A DNA stretch of 64,000 nucleotides, from the NCBI GenBank assembly GCA_036023115.1, contig JAYKKT010000089.1, positions 6,581,501 through 6,645,500 on the forward strand, read 5' to 3'. The notes beneath the pieces were generated by a model. The model was not told where the DNA came from. It saw only the letters and a program-made list of their open reading frames with translations, and searched no databases. Both the position numbers and the translations under genes were made by a program. The stretch is from Brasenia schreberi. Taxonomy: Eukaryota > Streptophyta > Magnoliopsida > Nymphaeales > Cabombaceae. Positions 22,917-37,374 of this stretch are shown piece by piece (the first letter of the stretch is position 1; each line of letters opens with the position of its first letter).

Positions 22917-25900
22917 TGTGAACAAGAGCACCATCTTCTCGTTTCTGCCTTAAGTTCTTCGTTTTCGATCTCGAACAAGTTACATAGGATAACACCAGAC
23001 AGCTTACGTGCAATTGTTATATCGCAAGATTGTGAATTAATTAATTAATTTCTAGTCAAATACTCCACCCAGTGCTTATATGTCACAAATATCGCTACTT
23101 TGGAAATATATTTCCAATTATTCTAAATATATACAATATGTAATACTCGAAAAGGAAAATGTATTCAAGTAGCACTGCCATGGCCGGAGAAGGGACTTTC
23201 AGCCATAGTGCGGGCCTCGATCGAAGGGCTTAGTTAATATATATGTATGTGTGTGTGTGTGTGCAAAAGCCAAATCCCCAGTATATGCTGGGGCTAAGGG
23301 TCCTAAGATATTTGAGTTTTATATGAAATTAAGCAGTTTGTTTCTGTCACAAGTATCCTTTTGTTTTAATCGGCAAGCTAAGATGAGATGGACCCCTGAT
23401 CAGATACCAGAAACCAAGTATCAGAATCAAAATCGGTCATGGAAGATCATGTTCTTTCTTGTGATCTTGAAAAAGAGCATTTTTGCATGATTTATATAGC
23501 AAGAGATCTGCCTCATTCGTGGAGTGCATTGTAAGAAGATGAGGACTGTTAATTGTGATGATGGGAGAAAACAATGTTGTATTATCACTGCCAGTATTGA
23601 CAACGTTTTGTCATGTGGACTCTTGTAAGTGGTGGCTAAATTTATTGATTAATTTACTATGGTTATTAATACATAGCCTTATTACTTTACCTAATCTAAA
23701 AAGTTCAAAATCTTGCTTAATTCCTTACTCCAGCCCACTACTTTTAAATAAAGGACCGCTCTGGGCGTTGACTCTTTAAAATTAAAGAAAAGGGACCATA
23801 ATTAAGCAAGAGTTTTTAATGGCTTTCCACGTCTGGAGTCTTGCTGACTACACTAAAATTTTGATGTGGCTTTCGTTCATCGGAGCATTGTTTTTCACAG
23901 TTCCCTTTTATAACTATGAGCGTTCATGTTCCCTGTGTAATAAATCATACAGATATTAGTAGTGGAAGATCTAGAAAATTCTGAGCGTGAGTTAATGGCC
24001 TATGGCTTTCACCGCACTGTATTGCTTGCGATGGTTTTACCAGACTTCTGTCATTGCTTGCCAAAACCTGGGGCCATACAATATATATGTGTGTGCGTAT
24101 GTATGTATGCATATATAATATATGTATGTATTTATTCAAAAGACTTTATTGGTAAGCTTAGGAAATTTCCCATGCTTTTTTATCCATGGAATGCTATTAT
24201 AGCCCATGACTTTAACCATGGGCTTTATGTCATTACCGGAAATCAGCCTTCTTTTAGACTGTTAAGAGAAAACTTTCCGACTGCTTTTCCACCGAGGATT
24301 GGGATAGGAAAACTCTAACTTGTCATGTTTTAATTCCAATTGTTTCGACTGTTTTCATCGAGTTCCTGATTACTTGAACGAGTCGAAATCAGTTCTACCA
24401 ACTATTCCATATTAGTTCGTTTTGAATCGTAAAATTGTTATATGATAACGTTGATGAGAAGCTCAAATATTCCGCCAAAAGTAAGATTCGTCAAAACGGC
24501 TTCAGAGTGAGTGATATCTGCAAAAAAATAACTGAGAGAGAGAGAGAGAGAGAACGTCTTCGAATTGATGCTTTTCCAATTAAGATAGACATCTACTTCA
24601 TTTTTCCGCGCCAAAAATTTACGTTACGGGAGAACAAGAATTACCTTCTCTTACGTGCCCACCAATAAGGGCACGAGCACCTGCAATAGATCTCCCCTGG
24701 CAGCACGACGTCCTAAGCCTTGGCAACAGTATGGTTCTGATACTGTGTTTCTATTCTATAGAGATGTCAGTGTACAGGTCAGATGCAAACATCACCTGAA
24801 CCCAAAGCTACTTAGGCTCTGTTTGGGATCACTAAGAACAGCATCTGCATTAAACAATTGTGTATAGAAGAGATGTCTATGGATAAAGCTGATGAGGGTG
24901 GTTCCTTAAAAACTTTATGTTCAACAGCATCATTTTAGGCAACCTAAACATTCTTTCAGAGAAAAATATCTATCTTGTAAGAAATTTTAGACTGCAAACT
25001 CTATTCCACCACTGAAACAATCCCATCCATCACGATCATAAAAGAAAAGGTACTGATGGTGTAACAAGAAAAGGTACCTCTTCACCTCACCTATGAGTCC
25101 CCAACTGGATTTGAGAGCCTAAATCCAAATTTTTATTGTATTACCAAGAGAATGTTATTTCTAATTAATTCTAAATGCATCATCTCTCTCTCGTAACTAT
25201 ATGAGGGGATTAATGTCTTGCATGTACTAATAAATGACATGCATATAAGGATTTAGCTTTGGTTCCAAATACCTAATGCATTTGAGAAAACCTGGATTCA
25301 TCATTTTCTAGGATTTGGTTTTTATGGCTGGCTCTCAAACAGAGCCTCCATCCTTGGCTTCACTTCCTCATCGGTTCGCATCTCGACTGAATGCACGATT
25401 CTTTACAATTGTGGTTTTAGATTTGGATCCACACCTACGCCCAAGTAAAGAAAAGTAAAGGTCAATCCAGCCAATTCCAAGCTAAATGACCAATGCTACA
25501 CCAATCCAATATGTTGAACCATAGAAATATCAGCAACCTTGTTCTTATTTTAGAGAGCAGAACTATGTAAAGCCTTAAAGCTTGTAGGATCAATTATGTT
25601 ATTGTAGACCTGTTAGGGTCAAGACCAGGTCTGCATTTGGCATCCGAAAGTGGGAGAAGGACCTGAACTTACTGGTGTCGGATCCAGGTCTGACCCATTT
25701 AATCGTCCAGTCAATACCCAGTCAATGATTCGTTATCTTATGGGGAGAGCCACAAAATATTCGGTAAACAACCAGAAACGGGAAAGGGCACACCCGAAGT
25801 CAAGTTCTTCATGAGTTCGGATTGTAGCCTGGTTATGGCATTATTGAATCTGACCTAAACCGGTTCCTGCAAATTGGATTCAGATTCATGTTCAGATGAA

Positions 25901-26308
25901 AAATCATAAGCTCGAATCCCAGCTGTTTATCCGGGTCATTTTACAAGTAAATAAGAGTTTGGATTTTCCATTATATAATTTGGATTCGAATGCAAGAATC
26001 CAAACTGAATCTGAATATGACCGTTAACCAGCTCTTTGGTTGGTGACCACATCTGATCGGTCATGTTCGGGTTTGGATCAGAATCAGAAATCATCGACAT
26101 TTTAGCATCTCTACGTACCCCAAAAACATACGTAGAGAATGGCATCACATCAATTACTATATCTAATGTCTGAGGAGCGGAGCTCGTTCTCGGTGTATTC
26201 ACTCAATCTTAATTAGGGTACAAGATATAATATGCTAAGCTTGCTCATTCTGTAGAGGAATCAGTGGTGGGTCTACATCAAGACGAGGGTGTGAAATCAG
26301 GAAAAATT

Positions 26309-26426
26309 TAGCCCACGGTTAAAACAATGGGGAAAGTTTTTGCTAAAGAAATGTCTCATGGCTATTGTCATGAGCTTTAGCACAAAGCCTATGATATACC
26401 ACATCCCATGGTAAAACCGTGGGCTA
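26309..26426. mobile_element. Short MITE-like foldback element
   Basis: TAGCCCACGGTTAAAAC at the left end mirrors GTAAAACCGTGGGCTA at the right end, leaving a 118-bp element. The outer TA on each side could be a Tc1/mariner-style TA duplication. Related words (AGCCCATG with CATGGGCT near 24207, GTAGCCCACGGTC near 55291) suggest a small family. No coding capacity. Confidence 0.5.
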
Positions 26427-27112
26427 TTCATCCACACAAAATGGTTTTCTAGATCTACGATTAAGAAGAATAAGACTAAGCATGATCTCCTTTCCGATTG
26501 AACACCGTAAGATGGGAAATGATTAGCTTGCATTTAAAACAATCCGTGTCGTTAGAGATACTCCCTAATTAAGCTGTCCTGAAGTGATGCATCTTATGGC
26601 CCAATGGACCAAGCCCATTAACTATAGGAGGCCCAACCGACCCCGCACTACCGGATCTGTCGGAACCGAACCCTGCCCTTCTTGGGTAAGTCTGCATGCC
26701 CCAACTTTCACAGACCCATATTGGTTCCGGAAATTAGGCCAGTGACCGGAGAGGCATAAGTCACCGGGATAGGAGTCATCCAAGGAATATCGGTGGATCA
26801 TGAGTTCGATAAGCAGTATCACTAAGCAGGTAGTTATATGCCCAACTCCAGCTTACCAATTGGGGAAAAAACGGAAGGCAAAAATGGTTGAGTTAATTTT
26901 TGGCTTTTAGATTGGTGAGCATAGAGCATAGATGCACACTGTCGGAATTGCATATATATTGGATCGATTATTACAATGAGAACTGAGCATGGTGCATAGA
27001 CTGCCCATTAAGGATTTTGAGAGTACCCTTACTAAAAATTGGTGTGATCCTTTGAACGAGTACCTCTTCTACATTCCATTTGTTACAAGCAACTGATTTA
27101 TCTCATGTGCAT

Positions 27113-27115
27113 GTA

Positions 27116-27200
<85 letters not shown>
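27113..27200. repeat. Compound (GT)n(AT)n(AG)n microsatellite
   Basis: Three consecutive dinucleotide tracts of about 11, 21 and 11 units, read directly. Confidence 0.95.
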
Positions 27201-28444
27201 TCCTAAATGCATAAACATATATTTTTTTAACAAAAAGGTTCCAAATTCAACTGATTCAGGCCAGAGTTGTTCTGATTCTTGTTGATGTAGATCCATTCGA
27301 CTAGCCAATATTGAATTGAGAACCAAATCATATTGTCGTCGCGATTTGGATGGACAACTTGAACCAATTCTTAAGTTATAGTCACAATTCTGGTTCTTGG
27401 TAAGTTTTCCCTTATGAGAGCATCTCAAAAGGTAGTTTTTCTTGAAAGAAAAACTCTCGAAGTTCTTAGATGCCTTAACAGCTACTCCAAATGTACAGAA
27501 AGAGTTTTAAAAATGACATAAAAAGTCTTGGTGCCATTTCTTATGAAAATATTAAGCATGATTTAAAGCTAACTTTAAGAAAAGGAAAAATAAATGCTGA
27601 AAATGTTTAAGATGATAAAAGATTTGTGATACTCTCACATCAACTCAAACATTTCTATAAATTTAAGTCTTTCTTGATCTTGGCATTAATATCAGTTTTC
27701 TTAATTCTTGCGCAAAAGCACGGCAGTTCGAAATATTCCAGAGAAAAGTGTTGTCTATGGAGTAAAGCAGTGGTAAGATGGAGTAGCACCATCATCCTTC
27801 TTGTAGCCTAGATATTTTTCCGGGTTGAGGCAAAGTTCAATCGGGTCAAATTTAGGTGAGAGTTTGTATAATTTCTTGAAAAAAATAGATCATCGGTGTG
27901 TGTGTGTGTATTGTAAGCAATTCGAAACCAAAAAATATTTAAAATTTTGAATTTTAACAAATCAAATATTAAGAAAATATAGAAGTGGCAGTTCCCATTC
28001 CGACATGGTCTGATTCCTCAGAAGCTGGAACTGGAACCGAACTGGGTGCTTTCTAATTCCGAATTTGGTTCTGGTGTCAGCCGGCTCCTAGTCCGATCTG
28101 TTTAAGACCGGCCATGATTATCTTCTACTATGGTTTTTATTAGTATTAAAAAAGAAGAGGATTAATCTTTGTATCATTTTCAATGGTTTTCATTTCGAGA
28201 GAAAGAACGGTGTGTCAGTAGGCGGGGCTCTCTGTCCTGGTTGGCATCGTAGAATATCATCATGGTCATCTCACTGGAACTTTAAGCCAAAATTTCAGAA
28301 CTTAATTTGAAAGAACAAATCAACTCACGCATGGACCAACCTTTAGTTTCCACGTAACATCTTGACCATCCTTTCAATCGATGCTTCATCAAATTCTCGC
28401 TACCAACCAACAAATTGGCAGCTTCAAAGGACACTACAATTGCT

Positions 28445-28598
<154 letters not shown>

Positions 28599-29269
28599 AG
28601 AAGGAGAGAAACCGGGAGATGTTAGACACTTTTTCGTTGTATTAGACGATTTGTGTTATTCGTATGATCGCACGAACATCACACGAACGATACTGATCAA
28701 TTTGTCCATCAACATTGGTACAAGATTTGAGGTTATTTTATATATATATGGATGCATTATATACGACCTAGGATGAGTGCTTTGATCACCACTGTTCAAT
28801 TGATCTTATGAACGATAATAGTGTCTAACAACTCCCACTCTAGAGAGAGATAAGTTAATAAAGATTAAAAACCATGAATCTTGGCAAGGTTTAATTTGTT
28901 AGCATGGGGTTTGGCGCAATGACTAGGGCTAGAAATCAACCGTAGCAGCTCATAGATGAGCTCGTAAGAGCACAAACGAGTTTAAGCAAGTTTGAGCTTG
29001 GCTCATAGTTTGAACTCAGCTCGTTAAGACATAACAGAGAGTTCGTCAATTGATCGACAGCAGAGCAGAACATTAGCAGGCCGTGTTTGGTTCGTTCGGC
29101 TTGTTTACAAATGTCAGCTCCATTAATGGCAGCCACTAAACCAGACAAGTATGGTTTCAATGATGCAAGGAAAAGGTAAGCTGGAAAGATAATGGCGATG
29201 GGCATCGTAACGAAGGACTCAAAAAAAATTCGGTGAGGCTTACTTGTATTTCAAATTCCTAAAATACTT

Positions 29270-29405
29270 ATAATTCAATGTATACAGTGACGGATAAAAA
29301 AATATATCAGAGTTCGGCTGAGATGTATGACATACTTATATTTCATTGTATACAGTGACGGATCAAAAAAATATATGTCAGACTTCGGCTGAGACGTATG
29401 ACTCA
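29270..29405. repeat. Two-copy tandem repeat, unit about 60-65 bp
   Basis: Two adjacent units each read TGTATACAGTGACGGAT, an A run, ATATAT, CAGAGTTCGGCTGAGA (or CAGACTTCGGCTGAGA) and GTATGAC. The CAGTGACGGAT word resembles the end of a hAT-type element, so a terminal segment may have been duplicated. Confidence 0.7.
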
Positions 29406-30497
29406 CTGGGTCCAGCACTGATATAACCATTTCGAACGAGGTACAAGAAAAGATGCTTTAATAGATAGGTTGCTTACATGGCCAGGCAGAATAATCAATG
29501 ACTATAAAGCATCCAAAACGACAAAGAAATGGTTGCATATTTAATATTTGATGACCGATCATGAATAACATTTTGCATTGAGAAAGAATGATGGAACCAA
29601 ACAGATAAACACATAAACTGCACAAATTTATTTCTTTATTTTTTCAACAATTTAAGTTGATTTAATATTTAATTGAGAATGGTTCTTTTTTCAATTTTAG
29701 ATAATTTCTAAAGGAAGTTTCAATTGCCCCATGTGGGTAAGGTTCATGTTTGGCATGGAAATGCATTCCAATGTGCTTGCAACTAACTAGGTCGATGCAA
29801 CCAAACACAGTGTAGGCCAAGCTAAGGAAAACAGACGTTAGGCTCTCAAATGTCAGGCCACCGGCTGATCTACATCAGGGCCAGCTGAAGCTAGTGTATG
29901 CTGCACCAAAATTTAGAAAATAATACACAAGCAAGCAAGCACACATACATATATATATGTGTGTGTGTGTGCGCGCGCTTTTAACTTCAAAGAGCAGCTA
30001 ATTTTCAGATCATTTAACTTGGTTGGTCTTAGGCTCATGTCGACTCGAAGTTGTTGATGAACTGAACATGAACAAGACTTTGATTTGCTGAACAAACCAT
30101 GGAGGTGACCTCCTCTCTGGTTTGTTTGTCTCGTTTACCAGTCCCCTGTTTCTTCATTTGAAAGGAAGTGAGGGAAATAGGAAATCAAACAGCTAAGTCT
30201 TAACGGTGACACGTACAAAGCATTTAAGCGAGCTACTTTGGAAGAAGGCCATGCATGCTTCACAAGAAATAGGGAGGAAGAGAAACTCGTATATGTTATC
30301 ATACTTAAGTGTTCGATTATAGATGGTTGAAATTTGACTTTGTAAAACGAAAAATGTTTATTTTTTAGATATACTTTATTCACAAATATTTGTTGTTGTT
30401 TAAATTTTAATCAGCTTTAATCAAAAGGATAAATATTTTAATCATTTGAATTTATTAACACTTAAATGTGTAAGCATATATCAATTTCTTCATCTCT

Positions 30498-30541
<44 letters not shown>
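30498..30541. repeat. (AT)n microsatellite
   Basis: About 21 AT units, read directly. Confidence 0.95.
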
Positions 30542-32307
30542 GTCACGTGTGGTGAGTTCGACTCCTCGAGGGTGAGGAGACACGTTATAATGGTTGGCCC
30601 TGCGTTTTGTCCACAGATGGAATGAGTTGGAGCATATGGCGCCCATCCCATTTAATGGTGAGCCCCTTTTATTATAAGAAAAGAAGGCGGCTTCATTAAT
30701 TTCCGTCGGCTGTGTGCCTTAATTTGCTTTCTAGTTTGTGTCAGGGCCTAAGTGCTTAAGCTTTGAATTTCAGGGCCGGATGCATATTCTACATAAATAA
30801 ACATCTATGTCGATTTCTTTCTCTATTTTTGTAAGTTAGATTAATGTAATAAGGGTGTCTTTCGAATTTCTTTTAATACTTTATATATTTATAAAACTTA
30901 CAAAAAGCAAAGGATGAGTATGAGTATGTATATCTTAGAGATTGATTCATGTGTGTGTGGAGAAAGAGACTGAGAGAGATCCTTTTAGTCATGATGGTTT
31001 AAAATCTGTGACTGAAATTTTTCATATGATGCCCACTCATTGTGCCGAAGAATGCCATCCAGTTGTTGGTCCGTATTCTTTCAAGCATGTTCTTCACTTC
31101 AAAAAAGTGAGGACTTAAATAATTAGAGGAAAATGGAGACGCACTATCGAGTACAGTGATCTGCCCTCGTGTTACAAGTTGGTAGATCTGAAGCTCGGTT
31201 GTTTTTTAAAGTTAAGAAGTTCAAAACCAAATTTCGTAAACTAATAAACAAATGGCCTCGAGATCCTCACTATTTTTAAACAAATACAAGGGGACGATCT
31301 CTTCTTCAATATTTGCATGTGTGTGTGTGTGTGTGCACGCTTGCGTGTAATGAGTCCCCTTCAGTCAAATATAACTACAGTTTTTCCTACCAAATCAAAT
31401 TTGATGCATTAAGAGCACTGGTCAAATTCTAGTGGAGGTCATAAGTTCCATACTCAGGGCATGCATCTGATTTCAGCCTCCCTATTTTTCTAAAAAAGGA
31501 CATAAATTTTAAAAGGAAAAGAGTTGTAGTTTGCTTGTTGAAATTGCTTCAAAATGATAATGTTATGATATAATTAGAAGGCCTAAAACGATGTGTACCG
31601 TCAGATCCAAAAGATGGCGCTTTCATGACCACTCATCGTCCCAAAACCGTTTTGTTCAATTAGGCTGGATATAACGTCAGACTGGAAGAAAACTCTTTTC
31701 TTCCGTTCCTTTTGATGATTATTGAGGTGTTCTGGAACTTGATGGCTAGTCATACATATTAGCTTTTCTCATCATCCTCTTGTTCAACTGTCAGTCACCA
31801 CCTAATCTTGATTTAATCAGCATGTTTCTATCTCTGGTAAGCTGCGGACATCCAATGTTGAAAACCCAACAATGTGTATATATATACATATATACATGTG
31901 TATATATATTCACATAGATATAGAGAGAGAGACATAGTAGTAGGTGCACAATCTATAAATTCCATGATTTTAGTAAAACATCTTTACCATTGGAGATGTT
32001 TACGTAAGATTGTACCACTTTTCCTCTTTATATGCGCACACACATAGAGAGAGAGAGAAACCATAGTCCATGCATGCACTCAATCATGCACAAATCTCCT
32101 TAAAGATTTCAATTGTTCGATCATGAAAGATTCAAGATCAACAGTTGAGATTTTTAAGTGAAAAACAAACTAGTATCGGGGTGCATTAAACATATTCTTC
32201 AAAAAATATAATCACACTTTTTTGTTTTTTTAAATCAAAACTTAATATTAATCTAAACAATCGAATGGTTAAGATCTTTATAGATGTTTAAAATGTGTGT
32301 ACATTTA

Positions 32308-32311
<4 letters not shown>

Positions 32312-32397
<86 letters not shown>
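32312..32397. repeat. Compound (CT)n(AT)n microsatellite
   Basis: About 16 CT units followed by about 26 AT units, the same order and polarity as at 1512 and 44446. Confidence 0.95.
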
Positions 32398-32402
<5 letters not shown>

Positions 32403-32910
32403 TTATTGGAGAAGAAGATGGATATTATCTAGTTGGCAACTATCATACGAGTGAACTGAATTGAGAATCAAATGATGAAACCAAAGTCATGCACAGAAGA
32501 GATAAGCCAATGATAACAATTATGGTTGATCTTTAAGCTTGGGACGTACTGGTTGGAGAAAACGATTAATATGGTGGAGGATCTACGAAGGGGAGGTCGA
32601 CTGAAACCACCCAAAATTAGGACTTTAAAAGAAGAAAAATGAAAAGTTGGGTAGCACAGGGTTGAATCCTCCGAGTAAAAAAGCCGGTGGTGCTGGTGGT
32701 GGTGGCTTTCCAAAAGAATATTTCACCTAAATTTCAGAAAAGAAGTTAGGTATAAGCTGTGGTTGGATCCATCAGCTCTAGTATGTACCTTGGGTTATCC
32801 GCCCCACCCCGAAAAAGATTCTAGACCATTCAGTTTTCAGTCCTTGCCCTAACCAAGTCTCTATCTTGGGGGCCCAAGCAGCATTTAACTCTCATCCTCC
32901 AAATTAAATC

Positions 32911-32939
32911 CTACTCTCTCTCTCTCTCTCTCTCTCTCA
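32911..32939. repeat. (CT)n tract in the DUF688 gene promoter
   Basis: About 14 CT units, roughly 90 bp upstream of the TATA box and 180 bp upstream of the start codon. Pyrimidine-rich (CT)n tracts are common near plant core promoters; a regulatory role here is inference. Confidence 0.8.
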
Positions 32940-33026
32940 CAGATAGGATCCCTCTAAAAATAAGCGAAAGAGAGACTCCCCTCCAAATTTAGGAAGTACC
33001 AACAAGTTCAAGTGCTTCCTCTCCTC

Positions 33027-33034
33027 TATATATC
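33027..33034 (+). promoter_or_regulatory. TATA box of the DUF688-type gene
   Basis: TATATATC in a pyrimidine-rich context (CTCCTCTATATATCAG), 95 bp upstream of the ATG at 33122. A start site about 30 bp downstream would leave a leader of about 60 bp. Confidence 0.55.
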
Positions 33035-33121
33035 AGTTCCAACTTCATCTAAGCACCCCAAAAGAAGATTCGTACTATTTCATCTTCTTCCTTTCCTTCA
33101 GTGGAGATCCAACAGCTAAAA

Positions 33122-33712
33122 ATGGTCACCACCAACTTTGATCAGCCGCAGAAACTCTTCATCAGCAAAGACGATAAGTTCTTCAACAGGCTTCTGTCTA
33201 AGGAGTCTTCCAACGGCAACACTTCTTTTAGAGTTTACTATGGAGTTGCAACAGGAGAAATACCATTTCAGTGGGAGACCAGACCAGGAACTCCCAAGAG
33301 GCCCGCCTTCAAAGATGAACTCCCGCCGCTGACGCCGCCTCCTTCCTTTTTGATCTCTCCTCGGCCATTTTTGAAGCGACCCAAATCGCCGATAGTCTCA
33401 AAGCTGGGTTTTCCGAAGTTTTCAACATGGAAGATCAAGCAGGAAACAACAAAGAAACCACTCACAATCGTCCATGGCCGCTTCATATATTCTTCTTCCA
33501 CCTCTTCATCATCATCGGGCGGCTGTGATGAAGAATTGGAGTTCACACCTGGATCACCAGTGTCAACTCTCCGATCTGGGCAGATCCAGAGGAGCCTCTC
33601 TTACGGATGTCTTCCAATGATGGCTGTCAAAAATGTGTTCTGGCCTACAAGACATGGTGGCAGTGCTTCTCTTTCGACCGATCTCAGCAATTCATATCCG
33701 TATTATGCTTGA
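33122..33712 (+). CDS. DUF688-type plant protein, single exon
   Basis: An intact 196-residue frame. I start it at the ATG of MVTTNFDQPQKLF; the open frame extends upstream but without another ATG. Residues 45-59 (GEIPFQWETRPGTPK) are the signature I associate with plant DUF688 proteins: a short IPFxWE motif followed by PGTPK. Next come a Pro-rich stretch (LPPLTPPPSF, 69-78), a basic region (FLKRPKSP, 83-90), a Ser-rich low-complexity run (122-133), an acidic patch (CDEELEF) and a C-terminal block with RSLSYGCLPMM. I see no signal peptide, membrane segment or catalytic motif. The molecular role of the family is not known to me; the composition suggests a largely disordered, possibly phosphorylated protein. 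A TATA box and (CT)n tract lie upstream. Confidence 0.85.
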   Translation: MVTTNFDQPQKLFISKDDKFFNRLLSKESSNGNTSFRVYYGVATGEIPFQWETRPGTPKRPAFKDELPPLTPPPSFLISPRPFLKRPKSPIVSKLGFPKFSTWKIKQETTKKPLTIVHGRFIYSSSTSSSSSGGCDEELEFTPGSPVSTLRSGQIQRSLSYGCLPMMAVKNVFWPTRHGGSASLSTDLSNSYPYYA

Positions 33713-35079
33713 TGAAGAAGGCCGATGGGTCTCACTTTGAGGTTCTAGAAATTTGTTTTCCTTTGTTGTTTTGGGCTTTTCTCTCATTTTATGTGAATTG
33801 TGGTAAGCCTGTTGTGCATTATCTCATGGATGCTCTCTCCTATGAGTTATTCTCATGGTGTCTCTCTACCTTTCGTTTCTTTAAAACCCTGTTTGTTTGC
33901 AGATGTGATGTGAACTGGGTTTTCCTATCTGTTCATCCTAATGCCGCCTCGTGAAAACCTTTACGCTGCAAATAATCATCTTCCTATGAAACGAAACACT
34001 CGAACTTGACATGATTTGTATTTATTACTTTGTCTTCTTTAATTGGAAGGGTTGATATCTTGAACTATTTGAAAGTGGGAACTAGAACACGGAGAATAAT
34101 AGAAGCGCGATTCCCCGGAGGATAATTAAAATGGCTATTCAAGTCTTCCTTAAAACCAGTACCAATGTTTATCTTCTAGTTCACCATACTTACTAAAGAT
34201 CGCCTTCGTTTTCTATCATTAGCCGGAAAAACTTGACCCTCCTCCGAGACTAAAACCCGTTGTTGCAGCTGGGCTTCGTCTTACGGAAGGAAGTGACAGT
34301 CATAGGGTTCGCTAGTAAGGCTGACCGAGTCTTTAATTGTATGTAAAAACTATCTGCGTGTTTCTGAAGGAAGGGACTATCATGGAGGCAATATCTGCTA
34401 TCACTTGATCTGCGTTTTTGCATATTAGGTTCAGATCTGTTCCCAATCTGACATGAAATCTTGAAACCAAACAAAACAAGCAAGATTCTTGATTCCAACC
34501 GTGTTTATTCAAAATGACAGCAATCACAACTGCAACATATTCCTCTCGAAGGAAAAAGCCAAAGGAAAACAAATGAAAGGCGTCCCCAACTGCAACATAT
34601 TCGCCACTTCTTTAGCTGATCACTAACAAGCCGTCATATTTTCGTTCGAGTGCAATGACGGTATTCAACTGAACATAAGCTGTTTTATTCAATCATTTAG
34701 TTCACACTAAGAGGCAATGTAAGGGAAGATGCGCAATGTAAGGGAAGATGCAGTATTCTGTTGTGATGAATCATCTACTGAGTGTAAAAGCTTGTTTTTT
34801 GTTGGCATTGTGCTAGTAATCCACCAATCCCTTCTTTATATATACGGGCAGACGAAACTAGCATCACTCATGTGTGTGAGAAATCAATATCCTCCTTCAG
34901 GGGGGGGGGAGAGAGAGAGAAGTTAATACCTAGTTGAAAAATCAGCTAAGAGTTGCTATGCTGCATTAAATGGTAGGCCTGAATGTCTGCTGCAGCTTTT
35001 ACTTAGTGCTTCATGTGGAGCTGTAAAATTGACTCACAATAGAGTATACAACTCCCTCTAGAAACCCTCTTCTCTTTTC

Positions 35080-35205
35080 TTTCCTTTTTTTTTTCTTGGG
35101 AAAATCCCTCCAAAAACCTTTGCTTGGATTTCGAACACAGACCCCTATCACATTAAATTTTCTGGTTCGCTCAGCGACCCCATCTCCCCCTTTATTTTTA
35201 ACAAC
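35080..35205 (-). mobile_element. SINE-like fragment of a second type
   Basis: The minus strand reads GGGGTCGCTGAGCGAACCAG (A-box-like), then GTGTTCGAAATCC (B-box-like), then a tail rich in A (AAGAAAAAAAAAAGG). The order fits a tRNA-derived SINE, but its words differ from the family at 4040, 18270 and 19890, and only one copy is visible. Confidence 0.3.
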
Positions 35206-37269
35206 GGGGACCATCTAATATTCTAACCTGCCTTGCAAGAGAAAATGCAAGCAACACATCGTTAAACCAAGATACTCATTTATTGTGATTTGTGATATAC
35301 GTCGAACCACTTTATACATGCTTCTTTAATTGGAAATGCTATGGGCCAATTTTCTAACCTGGTTTTGCTTTTTTGTTTTTTTTTCGATAAATTGAATTTA
35401 TTTTATTTTTTCTTTTGGCTAAAGTAAGGGACTACTTGATTTCCCTGGCCACATTTGAGTTCGTGAAAACTCAGCTGGTTGTGAGTGCATGCAAGCTTTC
35501 ACTGCAGACAAGTTTTTGTGCAATGTCAGAGTTTGTGTCTTTCTTTGTGTGTGTGTGCGCGTGCGTGTGTAATCTTTTAAGGCTGCAACTTACAGGTCTC
35601 AAATATTTGGTCTGTAAGTTTTGGTACTTTCTCTATTTACTTCTCATATTTCTTTTTATTCCATTCCTTTGCTTCTCCTTAAATTCTATCTCGCTGACAT
35701 GGTTAGTCTCCAGAATTTAGAACAATGGCTTGGTCAATATGAACATATTTTTTCCACTCAAGTCCTTGTAAGCACCATTGTTTGGCTAGAAAAGAATCTT
35801 TAGCAAGCAAGCAATCTAGATAAGAGGAAGAAGGATATCTCCAATTGCATTTAATACCATTTAATGAAGCCAGGTCAGACCAACTGCAACAATAATCTAA
35901 AATTAGTTGCAAGACCATTTGGGTCATTCACGTCATGTCCCTAAAGTCTCTAATTAAAGTAACCTGAATTTCCTCACTGATTTTGGAAGGTAAGGTTGAT
36001 GCTTTAAGGAAGAAAAACAGTTAAATCTTTCCCATATTTATATATGGCTATTCACGGACATATTGGACATATTAAAAAACACATTTCGTAGGAGTAATTA
36101 TTCTTATTGGGGACAGAAGTACCATTCATAACACCAATTAGGAATAAATTTTGATGACTTTTAAGCAATAATTTCATCGTTCTCGAACCTTACTTTTCCG
36201 CCCCAGAGGTGATGGATAGTTAGAGCATGTGGTTTTTTACTTCAATTTCAATGAGAAATATGTTGATACGTGAACCAAGCATGGCATGATCACTAGATTC
36301 AAGACTCCTACCCATATATAGAGAGAGAAGTTCATGGGCATAATCATACTCAAGGATTTCAACCGTCTCATCAGTGAGATTGGAGGTTGAAATTCAAATC
36401 ATGTTTATACTTTTGTAAGTGTAATAAATGCTTGTGTACAAATTATTTTTTCACTTAAAAATCTTAACTTTGATATATAAGAACGAACGGTTGAAATCAC
36501 GTTTTAAACATATATCAATGTGCGCATGCACTGATTTTTCTCTCTATCTATATAGATAGATAAAGTTTTGTGTGGTATAGCTCGAATAGGATACCTTGCA
36601 AAAGTGGTTTATGCCAAAACCAAGACAGGCAGTAAGGAAAGCGAGGACAGAGGCCAAAAATTTGATTGGAGTTTGTTTTCCATGGATGGTCGATCTACAT
36701 ATGCTGCATGGTTCTATGATCTGGAACTGGTTAACCTCCGTCGGTTTTCCCTTTGATCGATGTCCTATTCGAGACGCCGACGATTGATCTCCTTCTTTAG
36801 CAACCAGAATGCAGGGAATCTCCATGTAGCCTCCTCTTTTTAGGGTCGTTAACATAGTGGAAGTTCCATTGGTAAATGACATTAACAGCGGAAATAAAAA
36901 GTCTGATCTCACCAGAAAAACTCCAGCTGAGACTGATCAACGAAACAGGAAGAGTTCGATTAATTTTATCCAGCCCTCTAGACTGTAATGCAAAATTCAC
37001 AATTTTGAATCGGCGATTTTGACATTTTGAGGAGCTACACCAACACTCCGAATGTAATTACACAATCTCAGGCCAGTCTTTAGTTTAGAAAAGAAAGCCC
37101 CTGAATATTTCGTCCTAAACCTGCACCATCATATACTTGCTAGTAGTGAGGAACGGCCGATACCATACTGTAAGTTCTAGTGCTGTGATAAATGCAAGAC
37201 TGTGATTAGTATGTGATAAATGAAATGTCTTCCATACAATTAGTGAATTGGAGGAGGATGAAACATGTG

Positions 37270-37374
<105 letters not shown>

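Noticed and set aside
33607..33954. 115-codon frame overlapping the end of the DUF688-type gene
   Set aside because: Out-of-frame overlap running into the 3' UTR; no motif. The 33122-33712 frame explains the region.
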